The notes under the pieces were generated by a model. It was given only the letters and a program-made list of their open reading frames with translations. It did not search any database and was not told where the DNA came from. This document shows, piece after piece, positions 38,601 through 51,847 of a stretch of DNA of 64,000 nucleotides. The stretch is from NCBI GenBank assembly GCA_027405735.1, contig JAPEHQ010000002.1, forward strand, positions 1,364,001-1,428,000. Reading direction: 5' to 3'. How positions within the stretch are numbered: position 1 is the stretch's first letter; each line of letters starts with the position of its first letter. This DNA is from Mucor racemosus. Lineage: Eukaryota; Mucoromycota; Mucoromycetes; Mucorales; Mucoraceae. Made by a program: the position numbers and the translations under genes.

Positions 38601-41600
38601 TTCTCGACCAAAAATCAATATTTTTTGACAAGGTAAAATTCGTTGGATAGACGCTAATGAGTACTATCCTGTGGTTTTAGCTTTGCATATCAGTCGTCCC
38701 TTCATGGATTTCTATATCACAAAAAGAGCTCTCGCAAAATTTATAAAAAAATAAAAAAGTCTTCACAGCAATCTAAAAACTAAATATCCTGGTAGAGAAT
38801 GAAAAATAATCTAGACTTTACTTAATACCCATCATTGCAATACCTTAGTATTTTCTCGATTTATTTTGATTTCAAATGCGCTTTCTCAATTTTAAGCTGG
38901 CCATTTCTGCATCATTCAAATTTATGAAACAATCACTATAGTAACCATCCTTGCTTCATTTAATAAATTTTGTAGCCGGGACAATGTTGAATGGATGGAT
39001 ATTGTTTTTGAAAACAGGTTTCTGCTAAAATTGATTACCAGTACAAATATTCACGCTTTTTGGCTGGTTTTTTCCCTCTAAAAATGTTGAAAATAGACTT
39101 GACGTTTAGAATTATATATCAAAATGTGTGGAATAAATTGTTCAACAACTTTTATCATGTGTTCAAGTAAGACTTTATAATGAAATTTAAGGGTTGCCAT
39201 AGGCGTATATACTAGAATCCAGCAAAGTTTATACCACAAAAATCTCGGCGAAATTGATAGATACAATAAAATAAATTGCAGATTCGTTTTTAGCAGCCAA
39301 TTTTACCCCAGAAAAGTTGGTTACCTGATTCCTACCGATACTTTTGTAAAAAAATGTGAAAATTCTCCAAATTGTTAAAACTACAAAACAGAAAAACAAA
39401 ACAAAACAGGATTTACAATTATGAGGTTTGGGGGTCCAAAAAAAAACCATCCCTGAAACTTTAATATATAATAAAACATTGAAAAACAAGAAGATTTAGC
39501 TTAGAAACTATTATTTGCAAGCTTATAAAATCTCGAGATATTTGACATCTTAGATTGAGATTTTAAGCGGGGGAAAAACAAGTGTTTTACTTTTGAAGCC
39601 TTTATACTCGCTGAAAAATCAAGATGAATAGAAATAGCTCTTTTGGAAAAATTCTATAGCATCTCAAATATAGCCCTACATTTTTCATTTCCTGATTATC
39701 TATTGAAATGGGAGCACGCTCCGATTTTGAATATCACCATATAAAATTGTATAATCAGATATGCACAGGTGACTGAGCTTCAATTCAAAAAAGTGTTCAA
39801 ATGGAAAAAAAATCCAAAAAAAACCTTGTATGTTTAATTACTCACAAAAATGCATAGTAAGTTGAACTAGCGTATTAAATATCTTGAGTTCAGTTTTTAA
39901 TTCTGAATCGATCTGTGTAGGTTTTGAAAATATTTTTCTCATAAAATCTCTAGTAAATTTAATGTCAAATTTTAACGGTTTTTGATCAAAAAGTACCCTT
40001 CATTCAAATACAACCCTAAAATATTTTATTTTTGCATTATGCGCAACAAAATTATCTACAGAACGAGTATTTACACGTAGTTGTAGCCCTATTTTTCGTG
40101 GAGATATTAATTTTTTTGAATTTTTTTTTGTAAAACCGAAAATTTATTCTTGTATATCCTCGTCCAAAATGAATCCTTTTTTTGTATCACCAAAAATCAA
40201 TCATTCAATCTCAATTTTCTCGACCAAAAATCAATATTTTTTGACAAGGTAAAATTCGTTGGATAGACGCTAATGAGTACTATCCTGTGGTTTTAGCTTT
40301 GCATATCAGTCGTCCCTTCATGGATTTCTATATCACAAAAAGAGCTCTCGCAAAATTTATAAAAAAATAAAAAAGTCTTCACAGCAATCTAAAAACTAAA
40401 TATCCTGGTAGAGAATGAAAAATAATCTAGACTTTACTTAATACCCATCATTGCAATACCTTAGTATTTTCTCGATTTATTTTGATTTCAAATGCGCTTT
40501 CTCAATTTTAAGCTGGCCATTTCTGCATCATTCAAATTTATGAAACAATCACTATAGTAACCATCCTTGCTTCATTTAATAAATTTTGTAGCCGGGACAA
40601 TGTTGAATGGATGGATATTGTTTTTGAAAACAGGTTTCTGCTAAAATTGATTACCAGTACAAATATTCACGCTTTTTGGCTGGTTTTTTCCCTCTAAAAA
40701 TGTTGAAAATAGACTTGACGTTTAGAATTATATATCAAAATGTGTGGAATAAATTGTTCAACAACTTTTATCATGTGTTCAAGTAAGACTTTATAATGAA
40801 ATTTAAGGGTTGCCATAGGCGTATATACTAGAATCCAGCAAAGTTTATACCACAAAAATCTCGGCGAAATTGATAGATACAATAAAATAAATTGCAGATT
40901 CGTTTTTAGCAGCCAATTTTACCCCAGAAAAGTTGGTTACCTGATTCCTACCGATACTTTTGTAAAAAAATGTGAAAATTCTCCAAATTGTTAAAACTAC
41001 AAAACAGAAAAACAAAACAAAACAGGATTTACAATTATGAGGTTTGGGGGTCCAAAAAAAAACCATCCCTGAAACTTTAATATATAATAAAACATTGAAA
41101 AACAAGAAGATTTAGCTTAGAAACTATTATTTGCAAGCTTATAAAATCTCGAGATATTTGACATCTTAGATTGAGATTTTAAGCGGGGGAAAAACAAGTG
41201 TTTTACTTTTGAAGCCTTTATACTCGCTGAAAAATCAAGATGAATAGAAATAGCTCTTTTGGAAAAATTCTATAGCATCTCAAATATAGCCCTACATTTT
41301 TCATTTCCTGATTATCTATTGAAATGGGAGCACGCTCCGATTTTGAATATCACCATATAAAATTGTATAATCAGATATGCACAGGTGACTGAGCTTCAAT
41401 TCAAAAAAGTGTTCAAATGGAAAAAAAATCCAAAAAAAACCTTGTATGTTTAATTACTCACAAAAATGCATAGTAAGTTGAACTAGCGTATTAAATATCT
41501 TGAGTTCAGTTTTTAATTCTGAATCGATCTGTGTAGGTTTTGAAAATATTTTTCTCATAAAATCTCTAGTAAATTTAATGTCAAATTTTAACGGTTTTTG

Positions 41601-44600
41601 ATCAAAAAGTACCCTTCATTCAAATACAACCCTAAAATATTTTATTTTTGCATTATGCGCAACAAAATTATCTACAGAACGAGTATTTACACGTAGTTGT
41701 AGCCCTATTTTTCGTGGAGATATTAATTTTTTTGAATTTTTTTTGTAAAACCGAAAATTTATTCTTGTATATCCTCGTCCAAAATGAATCCTTTTTTGTA
41801 TCACCAAAAATCAATCATTCAATCTCAATTTTCTCGACCAAAAATCAATATTTTTTGACAAGGTAAAATTCGTTGGATAGACGCTAATGAGTACTATCCT
41901 GTGGTTTTAGCTTTGCATATCAGTCGTCCCTTCATGGATTTCTATATCACAAAAAGAGCTCTCGCAAAATTTATAAAAAAATAAAAAAGTCTTCACAGCA
42001 ATCTAAAAACTAAATATCCTGGTAGAGAATGAAAAATAATCTAGACTTTACTTAATACCCATCATTGCAATACCTTAGTATTTTCTCGATTTATTTTGAT
42101 TTCAAATGCGCTTTCTCAATTTTAAGCTGGCCATTTCTGCATCATTCAAATTTATGAAACAATCACTATAGTAACCATCCTTGCTTCATTTAATAAATTT
42201 TGTAGCCGGGACAATGTTGAATGGATGGATATTGTTTTTGAAAACAGGTTTCTGCTAAAATTGATTACCAGTACAAATATTCACGCTTTTTGGCTGGTTT
42301 TTTCCCTCTAAAAATGTTGAAAATAGACTTGACGTTTAGAATTATATATCAAAATGTGTGGAATAAATTGTTCAACAACTTTTATCATGTGTTCAAGTAA
42401 GACTTTATAATGAAATTTAAGGGTTGCCATAGGCGTATATACTAGAATCCAGCAAAGTTTATACCACAAAAATCTCGGCGAAATTGATAGATACAATAAA
42501 ATAAATTGCAGATTCGTTTTTAGCAGCCAATTTTACCCCAGAAAAGTTGGTTACCTGATTCCTACCGATACTTTTGTAAAAAAATGTGAAAATTCTCCAA
42601 ATTGTTAAAACTACAAAACAGAAAAACAAAACAAAACAGGATTTACAATTATGAGGTTTGGGGGTCCAAAAAAAAACCATCCCTGAAACTTTAATATATA
42701 ATAAAACATTGAAAAACAAGAAGATTTAGCTTAGAAACTATTATTTGCAAGCTTATAAAATCTCGAGATATTTGACATCTTAGATTGAGATTTTAAGCGG
42801 GGGAAAAACAAGTGTTTTACTTTTGAAGCCTTTATACTCGCTGAAAAATCAAGATGAATAGAAATAGCTCTTTTGGAAAAATTCTATAGCATCTCAAATA
42901 TAGCCCTACATTTTTCATTTCCTGATTATCTATTGAAATGGGAGCACGCTCCGATTTTGAATATCACCATATAAAATTGTATAATCAGATATGCACAGGT
43001 GACTGAGCTTCAATTCAAAAAAGTGTTCAAATGGAAAAAAAATCCAAAAAAAACCTTGTATGTTTAATTACTCACAAAAATGCATAGTAAGTTGAACTAG
43101 CGTATTAAATATCTTGAGTTCAGTTTTTAATTCTGAATCGATCTGTGTAGGTTTTGAAAATATTTTTCTCATAAAATCTCTAGTAAATTTAATGTCAAAT
43201 TTTAACGGTTTTTGATCAAAAAGTACCCTTCATTCAAATACAACCCTAAAATATTTTATTTTTGCATTATGCGCAACAAAATTATCTACAGAACGAGTAT
43301 TTACACGTAGTTGTAGCCCTATTTTTCGTGGAGATATTAATTTTTTTGAATTTTTTTTTGTAAAACCGAAAATTTATTCTTGTATATCCTCGTCCAAAAT
43401 GAATCCTTTTTTTGTATCACCAAAAATCAATCATTCAATCTCAATTTTCTCGACCAAAAATCAATATTTTTTGACAAGGTAAAATTCGTTGGATAGACGC
43501 TAATGAGTACTATCCTGTGGTTTTAGCTTTGCATATCAGTCGTCCCTTCATGGATTTCTATATCACAAAAAGAGCTCTCGCAAAATTTATAAAAAAATAA
43601 AAAAGTCTTCACAGCAATCTAAAAACTAAATATCCTGGTAGAGAATGAAAAATAATCTAGACTTTACTTAATACCCATCATTGCAATACCTTAGTATTTT
43701 CTCGATTTATTTTGATTTCAAATGCGCTTTCTCAATTTTAAGCTGGCCATTTCTGCATCATTCAAATTTATGAAACAATCACTATAGTAACCATCCTTGC
43801 TTCATTTAATAAATTTTGTAGCCGGGACAATGTTGAATGGATGGATATTGTTTTTGAAAACAGGTTTCTGCTAAAATTGATTACCAGTACAAATATTCAC
43901 GCTTTTTGGCTGGTTTTTTCCCTCTAAAAATGTTGAAAATAGACTTGACGTTTAGAATTATATATCAAAATGTGTGGAATAAATTGTTCAACAACTTTTA
44001 TCATGTGTTCAAGTAAGACTTTATAATGAAATTTAAGGGTTGCCATAGGCGTATATACTAGAATCCAGCAAAGTTTATACCACAAAAATCTCGGCGAAAT
44101 TGATAGATACAATAAAATAAATTGCAGATTCGTTTTTAGCAGCCAATTTTACCCCAGAAAAGTTGGTTACCTGATTCCTACCGATACTTTTGTAAAAAAA
44201 TGTGAAAATTCTCCAAATTGTTAAAACTACAAAACAGAAAAACAAAACAAAACAGGATTTACAATTATGAGGTTTGGGGGTCCAAAAAAAAACCATCCCT
44301 GAAACTTTAATATATAATAAAACATTGAAAAACAAGAAGATTTAGCTTAGAAACTATTATTTGCAAGCTTATAAAATCTCGAGATATTTGACATCTTAGA
44401 TTGAGATTTTAAGCGGGGGAAAAACAAGTGTTTTACTTTTGAAGCCTTTATACTCGCTGAAAAATCAAGATGAATAGAAATAGCTCTTTTGGAAAAATTC
44501 TATAGCATCTCAAATATAGCCCTACATTTTTCATTTCCTGATTATCTATTGAAATGGGAGCACGCTCCGATTTTGAATATCACCATATAAAATTGTATAA

Positions 44601-47070
44601 TCAGATATGCACAGGTGACTGAGCTTCAATTCAAAAAAGTGTTCAAATGGAAAAAAAATCCAAAAAAAACCTTGTATGTTTAATTACTCACAAAAATGCA
44701 TAGTAAGTTGAACTAGCGTATTAAATATCTTGAGTTCAGTTTTTAATTCTGAATCGATCTGTGTAGGTTTTGAAAATATTTTTCTCATAAAATCTCTAGT
44801 AAATTTAATGTCAAATTTTAACGGTTTTTGATCAAAAAGTACCCTTCATTCAAATACAACCCTAAAATATTTTATTTTTGCATTATGCGCAACAAAATTA
44901 TCTACAGAACGAGTATTTACACGTAGTTGTAGCCCTATTTTTCGTGGAGATATTAATTTTTTTGAATTTTTTTTTGTAAAACCGAAAATTTATTCTTGTA
45001 TATCCTCGTCCAAAATGAATCCTTTTTTTGTATCACCAAAAATCAATCATTCAATCTCAATTTTCTCGACCAAAAATCAATATTTTTTGACAAGGTAAAA
45101 TTCGTTGGATAGACGCTAATGAGTACTATCCTGTGGTTTTAGCTTTGCATATCAGTCGTCCCTTCATGGATTTCTATATCACAAAAAGAGCTCTCGCAAA
45201 ATTTATAAAAAAATAAAAAAGTCTTCACAGCAATCTAAAAACTAAATATCCTGGTAGAGAATGAAAAATAATCTAGACTTTACTTAATACCCATCATTGC
45301 AATACCTTAGTATTTTCTCGATTTATTTTGATTTCAAATGCGCTTTCTCAATTTTAAGCTGGCCATTTCTGCATCATTCAAATTTATGAAACAATCACTA
45401 TAGTAACCATCCTTGCTTCATTTAATAAATTTTGTAGCCGGGACAATGTTGAATGGATGGATATTGTTTTTGAAAACAGGTTTCTGCTAAAATTGATTAC
45501 CAGTACAAATATTCACGCTTTTTGGCTGGTTTTTTCCCTCTAAAAATGTTGAAAATAGACTTGACGTTTAGAATTATATATCAAAATGTGTGGAATAAAT
45601 TGTTCAACAACTTTTATCATGTGTTCAAGTAAGACTTTATAATGAAATTTAAGGGTTGCCATAGGCGTATATACTAGAATCCAGCAAAGTTTATACCACA
45701 AAAATCTCGGCGAAATTGATAGATACAATAAAATAAATTGCAGATTCGTTTTTAGCAGCCAATTTTACCCCAGAAAAGTTGGTTACCTGATTCCTACCGA
45801 TACTTTTGTAAAAAAATGTGAAAATTCTCCAAATTGTTAAAACTACAAAACAGAAAAACAAAACAAAACAGGATTTACAATTATGAGGTTTGGGGGTCCA
45901 AAAAAAAACCATCCCTGAAACTTTAATATATAATAAAACATTGAAAAACAAGAAGATTTAGCTTAGAAACTATTATTTGCAAGCTTATAAAATCTCGAGA
46001 TATTTGACATCTTAGATTGAGATTTTAAGCGGGGGAAAAACAAGTGTTTTACTTTTGAAGCCTTTATACTCGCTGAAAAATCAAGATGAATAGAAATAGC
46101 TCTTTTGGAAAAATTCTATAGCATCTCAAATATAGCCCTACATTTTTCATTTCCTGATTATCTATTGAAATGGGAGCACGCTCCGATTTTGAATATCACC
46201 ATATAAAATTGTATAATCAGATATGCACAGGTGACTGAGCTTCAATTCAAAAAAGTGTTCAAATGGAAAAAAAATCCAAAAAAAACCTTGTATGTTTAAT
46301 TACTCACAAAAATGCATAGTAAGTTGAACTAGCGTATTAAATATCTTGAGTTCAGTTTTTAATTCTGAATCGATCTGTGTAGGTTTTGAAAATATTTTTC
46401 TCATAAAATCTCTAGTAAATTTAATGTCAAATTTTAACGGTTTTTGATCAAAAAGTACCCTTCATTCAAATACAACCCTAAAATATTTTATTTTTGCATT
46501 ATGCGCAACAAAATTATCTACAGAACGAGTATTTACACGTAGTTGTAGCCCTATTTTTCGTGGAGATATTAATTTTTTTGAATTTTTTTTTGTAAAACCG
46601 AAAATTTATTCTTGTATATCCTCGTCCAAAATGAATCCTTTTTTTGTATCACCAAAAATCAATCATTCAATCTCAATTTTCTCGACCAAAAATCAATATT
46701 TTTTGACAAGGTAAAATTCGTTGGATAGACGCTAATGAGTACTATCCTGTGGTTTTAGCTTTGCATATCAGTCGTCCCTTCATGGATTTCTATATCACAA
46801 AAAGAGCTCTCGCAAAATTTATAAAAAAATAAAAAAGTCTTCACAGCAATCTAAAAACTAAATATCCTGGTAGAGAATGAAAAATAATCTAGACTTTACT
46901 TAATACCCATCATTGCAATACCTTAGTATTTTCTCGATTTATTTTGATTTCAAATGCGCTTTCTCAATTTTAAGCTGGCCATTTCTGCATCATTCAAATT
47001 TATGAAACAATCACTATAGTAACCATCCTTGCTTCATTTAATAAATTTTGTAGCCGGGACAATGTTGAAT
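26635..47070. repeat. 20.4-kb tandem array of a ~1,616-bp unit, 12 full copies plus one partial
   Basis: Taking AGCGGGGGAAAAACAAG as an anchor, units begin at 26641, 28257, 29871, 31487, 33103, 34719, 36335, 37951, 39566, 41182, 42796, 44412 and 46028. Steps are 1,616 bp except 1,614 (second unit), 1,615 (eighth) and 1,614 (tenth). The differences I could find are length changes in A or T runs and one missing T near 29050; otherwise copies look identical by eye. All units have one orientation. The unit is strongly AT-rich, has an ATCTCGAGAT palindrome and a GGAGC-AC-GCTCC inverted repeat, and lacks a credible gene: its longest frames (62 and 86 codons, minus strand) overlap each other and are rich in Phe. 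The unit phase used here is arbitrary. Homogeneity implies recent amplification or ongoing gene conversion, if the assembly is right. Confidence 0.97.
46028..47070. repeat. Truncated last unit of the array
   Basis: The thirteenth unit matches the others for about 1,043 bp, up to GGGACAATGTTGAAT, and then changes abruptly to unrelated sequence (AGGATGACAG instead of GGATGGATATTG). The array therefore ends about 65 percent of the way through a unit measured from the anchor. The left end is less sharp, with microhomology (TTGAG followed by a T-run) between flank and unit near 26629-26640. Confidence 0.9.
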
Positions 47071-48678
47071 AGGATGACAGTTGGGATATTTGTATTTTGA
47101 TAACAAATGGATACAGAAATGAAAAGATAATAGTTGATGAAAGATATCTCATGATAAGGCTTAGGCTTCTTTTAGGAGCCTAAAGGTGTTGTACAAGGGA
47201 ATAAATACACATGCTCTTTATCTTGCAGCCTTTTAGTGTGAGGGTAGCTACCGCCAATGAGATACTGAACATGTTTGAATATGCAGCAAAAAAATGTATA
47301 AGCAGCAATATGAAAATACAATTATAACTCTTCTTAGTTTATCAATGATGTTTTAAAAGTAAAGCAAAGGTTTATGGATTACCATCATCTCGGTGATATA
47401 AATATATACTATTTTGCTAATCTATACTAGGAATTAGTAATAAGATCTTAAAACAAGATCTTCGAGGTTTAGTTCCTAGTTTGGAAGTTCCAGTAGTACA
47501 ATTTGACATTTCAATATTTCTAGATCTTTAGATGATATCTAAAACTCAACCTAATTATTAAACAAACTTGATATGTGCAGTTTACTACAGAATAGATAGA
47601 ATCCAATTAAAAATGATTTTCATATTGGTCTTTTCAAAGAAAAGAAGATGTATTCAAAGATGACTGTGATAAAGAAAAGTTTCTTAAAATATGTTGGTTA
47701 TGGTATGTGTGAAAATGCAAGAAAAGCGTAAAAAATTGACAACAAGGAAAGCATAGAGTCTTTATAACTTTATAATAATAATACCAAATCTTTATTAAAA
47801 TGATTTAAATATGAAACAGTATTGCCAAAAGAAATTATATCAAAGGATTTTGGGTCTTTACAAATACAGGTACAACAGGGATACACACTTACTTACATCG
47901 AGCGGACATGATCTTGTAGTTCAATATTCGTCGTAAGATGACTGTAACCTTTTCCAGGACCACCAGAACAGCAAAATATCATGTAATTCTAATAAAAAAT
48001 GGCATACTATACCTCAAATCTCAAAAAAAATTCGTAAACAAAAATAAGTAGAAAAAACAAGTAGAAAAAAAAGACAAAAGATTAGAACAAAAAGGCAATT
48101 TTTTCTTCTTCCTTAAATAACCATACATTTCCTCTTGGTAGACTGAGAAAACAGTCATTTTAAAGAAAACGGTCTTATAACGCTCTCAATACGATACATT
48201 TTAGCCTTTTGTGAATGAATATATACAATATCTTCGAGAAGTATGATCAAACAGAGCGTTATATTCTTATGAATTAGAATATTAAACCCTATCATGATAT
48301 AAAATATATGCCCTGTTGTTGTTGTTGCTGTTGATAAAAAGAAATACAACACAAATATTTATACAGTATATACTTATTCTTGATTTACGTATACGGTTGG
48401 TTTTGAATCCTTTATTGCCAATAGTACAAATGGAACATCTAGATTGGTTTATGCAACTACACGTACTATAGCAAAACTATGCATCAGCATGTCTTTTGCA
48501 TAAAACAATTATTCAAATGTTGTGCGCATTTGATTTCTGCTCTCATTAACAAAGTCCCTTTTTCCATAAAAATTGCCTTTGACTCAGATCCGGGGATTCT
48601 ACTTTTTCTTCTTTGTTCTTGTTTTTATTTCTTTAACATATTACCACACCCCCCTCTCTTACAAACACCTAATTAAAA
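47071..48678. other. Gene-free region right of the array
   Basis: No gene is seen. There is a small hairpin at 47161-47183 (TTAGGCT / AGCCTAA), a nested inverted repeat at 47426-47480, and a CAA/GTT-type microsatellite near 48314-48333. The final 150 bp, including a CCCCCC tract near 48648-48653, form the leader of the NDUFAF2 gene. A 65-codon frame on each strand lacks any domain. Confidence 0.6.
47426..47480. repeat. Nested inverted repeat
   Basis: Outer arms ACTAGGAA (47426-47433) and TTCCTAGT (47473-47480) enclose two copies of the palindrome AAGATCTT (47442-47449 and 47455-47462). The whole 55-bp block could extrude as a cruciform. It lies about 360 bp beyond the end of the satellite array. 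Confidence 0.6.
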
Positions 48679-49440
48679 ATGTCAAAATCTTTATTTCAAA
48701 AGTTTTCTTTAGCATATAAAACGACTAGATTTCCATGGAAGAAACATGCGCTTATAGGATATGATCTCAAAGGAAATGAATACTGGGATTGCCCAAACCC
48801 TTTAGGTATTTTAGAAAAATTATTGAAGCGAATATGCCACCAACATGACTAATATGAATTATAATCAAAAAGGTGGAAGAATGAAGCGATGGGTTCAGAT
48901 GGCCGATGATTCAGAGAATGATTTGACAGTATTTCATCAAAATAAATTACCAGGTATATAATACAACTATGACAAAAAGAAAGAATTTGAAATTTATTAA
49001 TGGTTTGACAGTTCAATGGCAATCATGGTTAAGGCATACTAGAACAATTGCACCTACAATTCAAGAACTTGTGCAAGAAGAAAGAAGAAGAGAACTTGTG
49101 CAAAAAAGAGCCATGGTTTTGGATGAAGAATGGGAGCAGGTAAAAATGATATTATGTGTTTGAAATTTTAGCAGAAATATTGAATTTGTACTCTTTTGAA
49201 GCGTAAATTGGAATTGCAAAAGATTCAAGACGATGAGCAAAGAGAAGTAGATCGTTTGACAGCAATAGAAAGTGGTAGGTTAATGTGTAGTATTGTTTTA
49301 TCTTAACAATTGCTAATTTATTCATGTGTATAAAAGCTGAAAAAGACAAGGAGAAAGCTGCAAAATCAACACGACCTTCAGGTACAGGTGATACATTCTC
49401 ACCAGGTGAATGGAATCCAAGCAGCTCAAGAAAAAGATAA
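48679..49440 (+). CDS. NDUFAF2: Mitochondrial complex I assembly factor NDUFAF2 (mimitin/B17.2-like)
   Basis: Paralogue of the complex I subunit NDUFA12 that helps assemble NADH:ubiquinone oxidoreductase in the mitochondrion. Five exons give 170 residues: 48679-48805, 48873-48953, 49012-49139, 49202-49274, 49337-49440; all introns are 57-67 bp. The start of the conserved domain reads FPWKKHALIGYDLKGNEYWD, followed by GGRMKRWVQM and then VQWQSWLRHTRTIAPTIQEL, the typical B17.2 pattern of short conserved blocks rich in Trp. The C-terminal third is charged and probably helical (EEWEQRKLELQKIQ), and the end GEWNPSSSRKR fits the assembly-factor branch rather than the core subunit, which lacks such an extension. 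No open frame over 70 codons covers the gene because of the introns, so it is easily missed. Confidence 0.85.
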
Positions 49441-50102
49441 ATGTTGTACTTGGAAATTGAAAGCTAGAGATTACCCATCATATCCCAATAAAAATTATTG
49501 TATAATAGTTGATTTGACTTATAAACATATAGTGGCAATATGCTTTCATTTATTGTTTAAATTGGGATTATGTACGATTCGTAATTAATGGGATTTGTAT
49601 TTATAATGAGATTGTGATTTTGAATTTAGCATTTCAGGAACAATAGTCTCAGAAGAGCTTATTGACAGCAAATTGTTAAACTAAAACTGCTGCAGTTCTT
49701 TTTAAATGATTCTTTATCATATCTAAACCAAGTATATGGCATTTAAAATTTTTCACATTTGTAAAAAGCATTTTAAATATGAATAATACACATGATCTTA
49801 TAGACAAACGTATACATTCTGTATTTATATTTTTTTAATCACTATAAAATCATAAAAAGTAAACATCTTATGTCTATGAAAAGTAAGTTTTTTTTTTTCA
49901 TTTGAATCTCAAATTTACTTTCTCACTATAATTTATATCGTATTCTGCGTGGTACCGACTAACATTACCCTTCCTCCCCCCCCCAATTCATTACTGTTAC
50001 AATAACCCAAATCGTCTGAATTTCAAGTACATAAAGGAACCAGTTTATTTCACATGCTTTTATGTGTTTTTCTTTCTTGTTTGCTTTAATATCTAATTCA
50101 AC
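49441..50102. other. Intergenic region between NDUFAF2 and seipin genes
   Basis: AT-rich 660 bp with a T-run near 49890 and a C-rich tract at about 49973-49984. It holds the 3' end of the NDUFAF2 gene and the promoter of the seipin gene. No further gene is seen; an apparent 66-codon frame overlapping the left edge is an out-of-frame shadow of the NDUFAF2 last exon. Confidence 0.6.
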
Positions 50103-51529
50103 ATGTCCAGAGTTTATTCAGATACAGATGATTATTCAGAGCAAGATGTGAATGTAAGAGGCTCAAATAATAATTGTATTTTACACATATATTAATGCTT
50201 TCTTATTATATAGCCTAATTTTCATGTCGTGCCTTCATCTTCTCAATACGATCCCGAGGAAGAAGAAGATATTAATGAAGAGTTGGAAGAATTAATTATG
50301 CCAGAAAAAGTTGATGGAGAAGAGCAAGAGCCATTACCACCAATTGAGTGGCATCCTGCAGTTCTTATGGTTGCTAAATTTATTAAAACATTATTCTCAC
50401 CTATTGCCAAGATAGTTTTTGCACCACAAACACAAAGAGCCATTGTCAAAAGTTTAGTGATCATCATTGTTGTAGCATGGATCATTTTGACTAGTTTTAC
50501 AGCATACTTGACATTTTATCAACGATATATACCGAAAACAGCTCATATCGAACCAATTTATTTCCAGTACACTGATATTGAACGTCCTCAGGGGAAAGTT
50601 TATTTTAGAGGGCCCAACCCAAGCATGGTAAATTGAATTCTATCAGATGAAATCAAGGATTTAACATGCAAGATTAATAGCCTTTGAGACATGAACAAGC
50701 GTATGATGTATCTGTTCAACTTCATGTACCTACATCTGATATCAATTTTGATCTGGGTAACTTTATGGTTCATGTGAGACTTCAAACAAAGAATGGCACT
50801 GTATTAGCAGAATCAAGTAGACCTGTAAGACAAATATAATATCCCAGAAAAGAAAAATTAGTGTTTACTAATAGTTGCATATCTAATTCAGGCCATTTTG
50901 AGATATCAATCATATGCTCAACGGATTCTTCATGTTATGGCGAAATCATTACCATTATTAATTGGATGGACTGAGGAAAGCCAACACATTAATGTAGTTT
51001 TATTAGAAAGTTTTATAGAAAAAAAGGTGAAAAAAAATTTTAATGGGGAGGATGATAAGCATATGAAAAGGGTTTAATTTAAACATGAATTATTCAGGCA
51101 ACACCAATAACACAAGCTCATGTTACACTATCTTCTTCAAAGTTACAAGTCTATGATGCTCGTATTAGTGTGATAGCTGATTTCCGTGGATTAAGGTAAA
51201 TATTTAAGCAGTATTTGTATTCAAAATATATGCTCACAAAAGAAAATAGATACTACATGTATCATAGAAGAGTATCTACAGCATTTGTGTTTATTGTATT
51301 ATTCACAATGATTGAAGTTATATGTGCGATAGCTGCATGGAAACTGTTTGGAAAAAATTTGTGGGATAAATTACATGAAGCATTTTCATTTGACGAAGCG
51401 GCCATTGCAGCTACTATTGAGAATTCAGTGCAGGATGATAACACGGTAGATGATGGCAGATCTTCTGCTGCAGGAAGCCAATACAATACAGAAGAAGAGG
51501 ATGAAGATGGTTATTTAACAGAGGATTAA
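50103..51529 (+). CDS. SEI1: Seipin, ER lipid-droplet biogenesis protein
   Basis: Seipin forms oligomeric rings in the ER membrane at sites where lipid droplets bud. Six exons give 373 residues: 50103-50153, 50214-50627, 50681-50824, 50892-51026, 51098-51195, 51250-51529. The N-terminus is acidic (EEEEDINEELEE). The first membrane helix is at about 96-118, followed by the lumenal domain: YDVSVQLHVPTSDINFDLGN, FMVHVRL, SRPAILRYQS, then VYDARISVIADFRGLRYYMY. The second membrane helix is at about 290-312, and the C-terminal tail is acidic and cytosolic. This is the two-helix topology and lumenal beta-sandwich pattern of the family, with the AxFRGLRYxMY end especially diagnostic. It is convergent with the CLASRP-like gene, 318 bp away. 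Confidence 0.93.
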
Positions 51530-51847
51530 TAGTAGATTTGGAGAGGGAGATATTCCAATGATTTCTGCAAAAAGAACCAGTTTTTTAAAGAATTTTTAAA
51601 GATCAAAAACACATAATTTATTATCATATATCTTAATACTATTTATTATAATATTATTTGATTTTACTGTTTTATTTGTGAAAAAGTTGTTTTTGGACAA
51701 GATAAAATCAAGATAGTCTTGATATTAATCGTTTTTACAATGCAGCAATCAAAATAAACATTTAATTCATTAAAACACCATTACTGTCATACAAAAACCA
51801 CTCTTTATTAAATATACGATACCTATCATTCAACATGTACTTTCTCT
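51530..51847. other. Intergenic region between convergent seipin and CLASRP-like genes
   Basis: These 318 bp are AT-rich 3' sequence of two convergent genes. Nothing else is recognised. Confidence 0.65.

Noticed and set aside
26635..47070. 62- and 86-codon minus-strand frames repeated in every array unit, as a multicopy gene family
   Set aside because: They overlap each other, are rich in Phe and Lys from AT-rich DNA, have no domain, and their repetition is explained by unit identity. Frames elsewhere in the unit shift freely with homopolymer changes.
26635..47070. CRISPR array or ribosomal DNA repeat
   Set aside because: The unit is 1.6 kb with no short repeat-spacer pattern, and it contains no recognisable rRNA sequence. 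The organism is a eukaryote.
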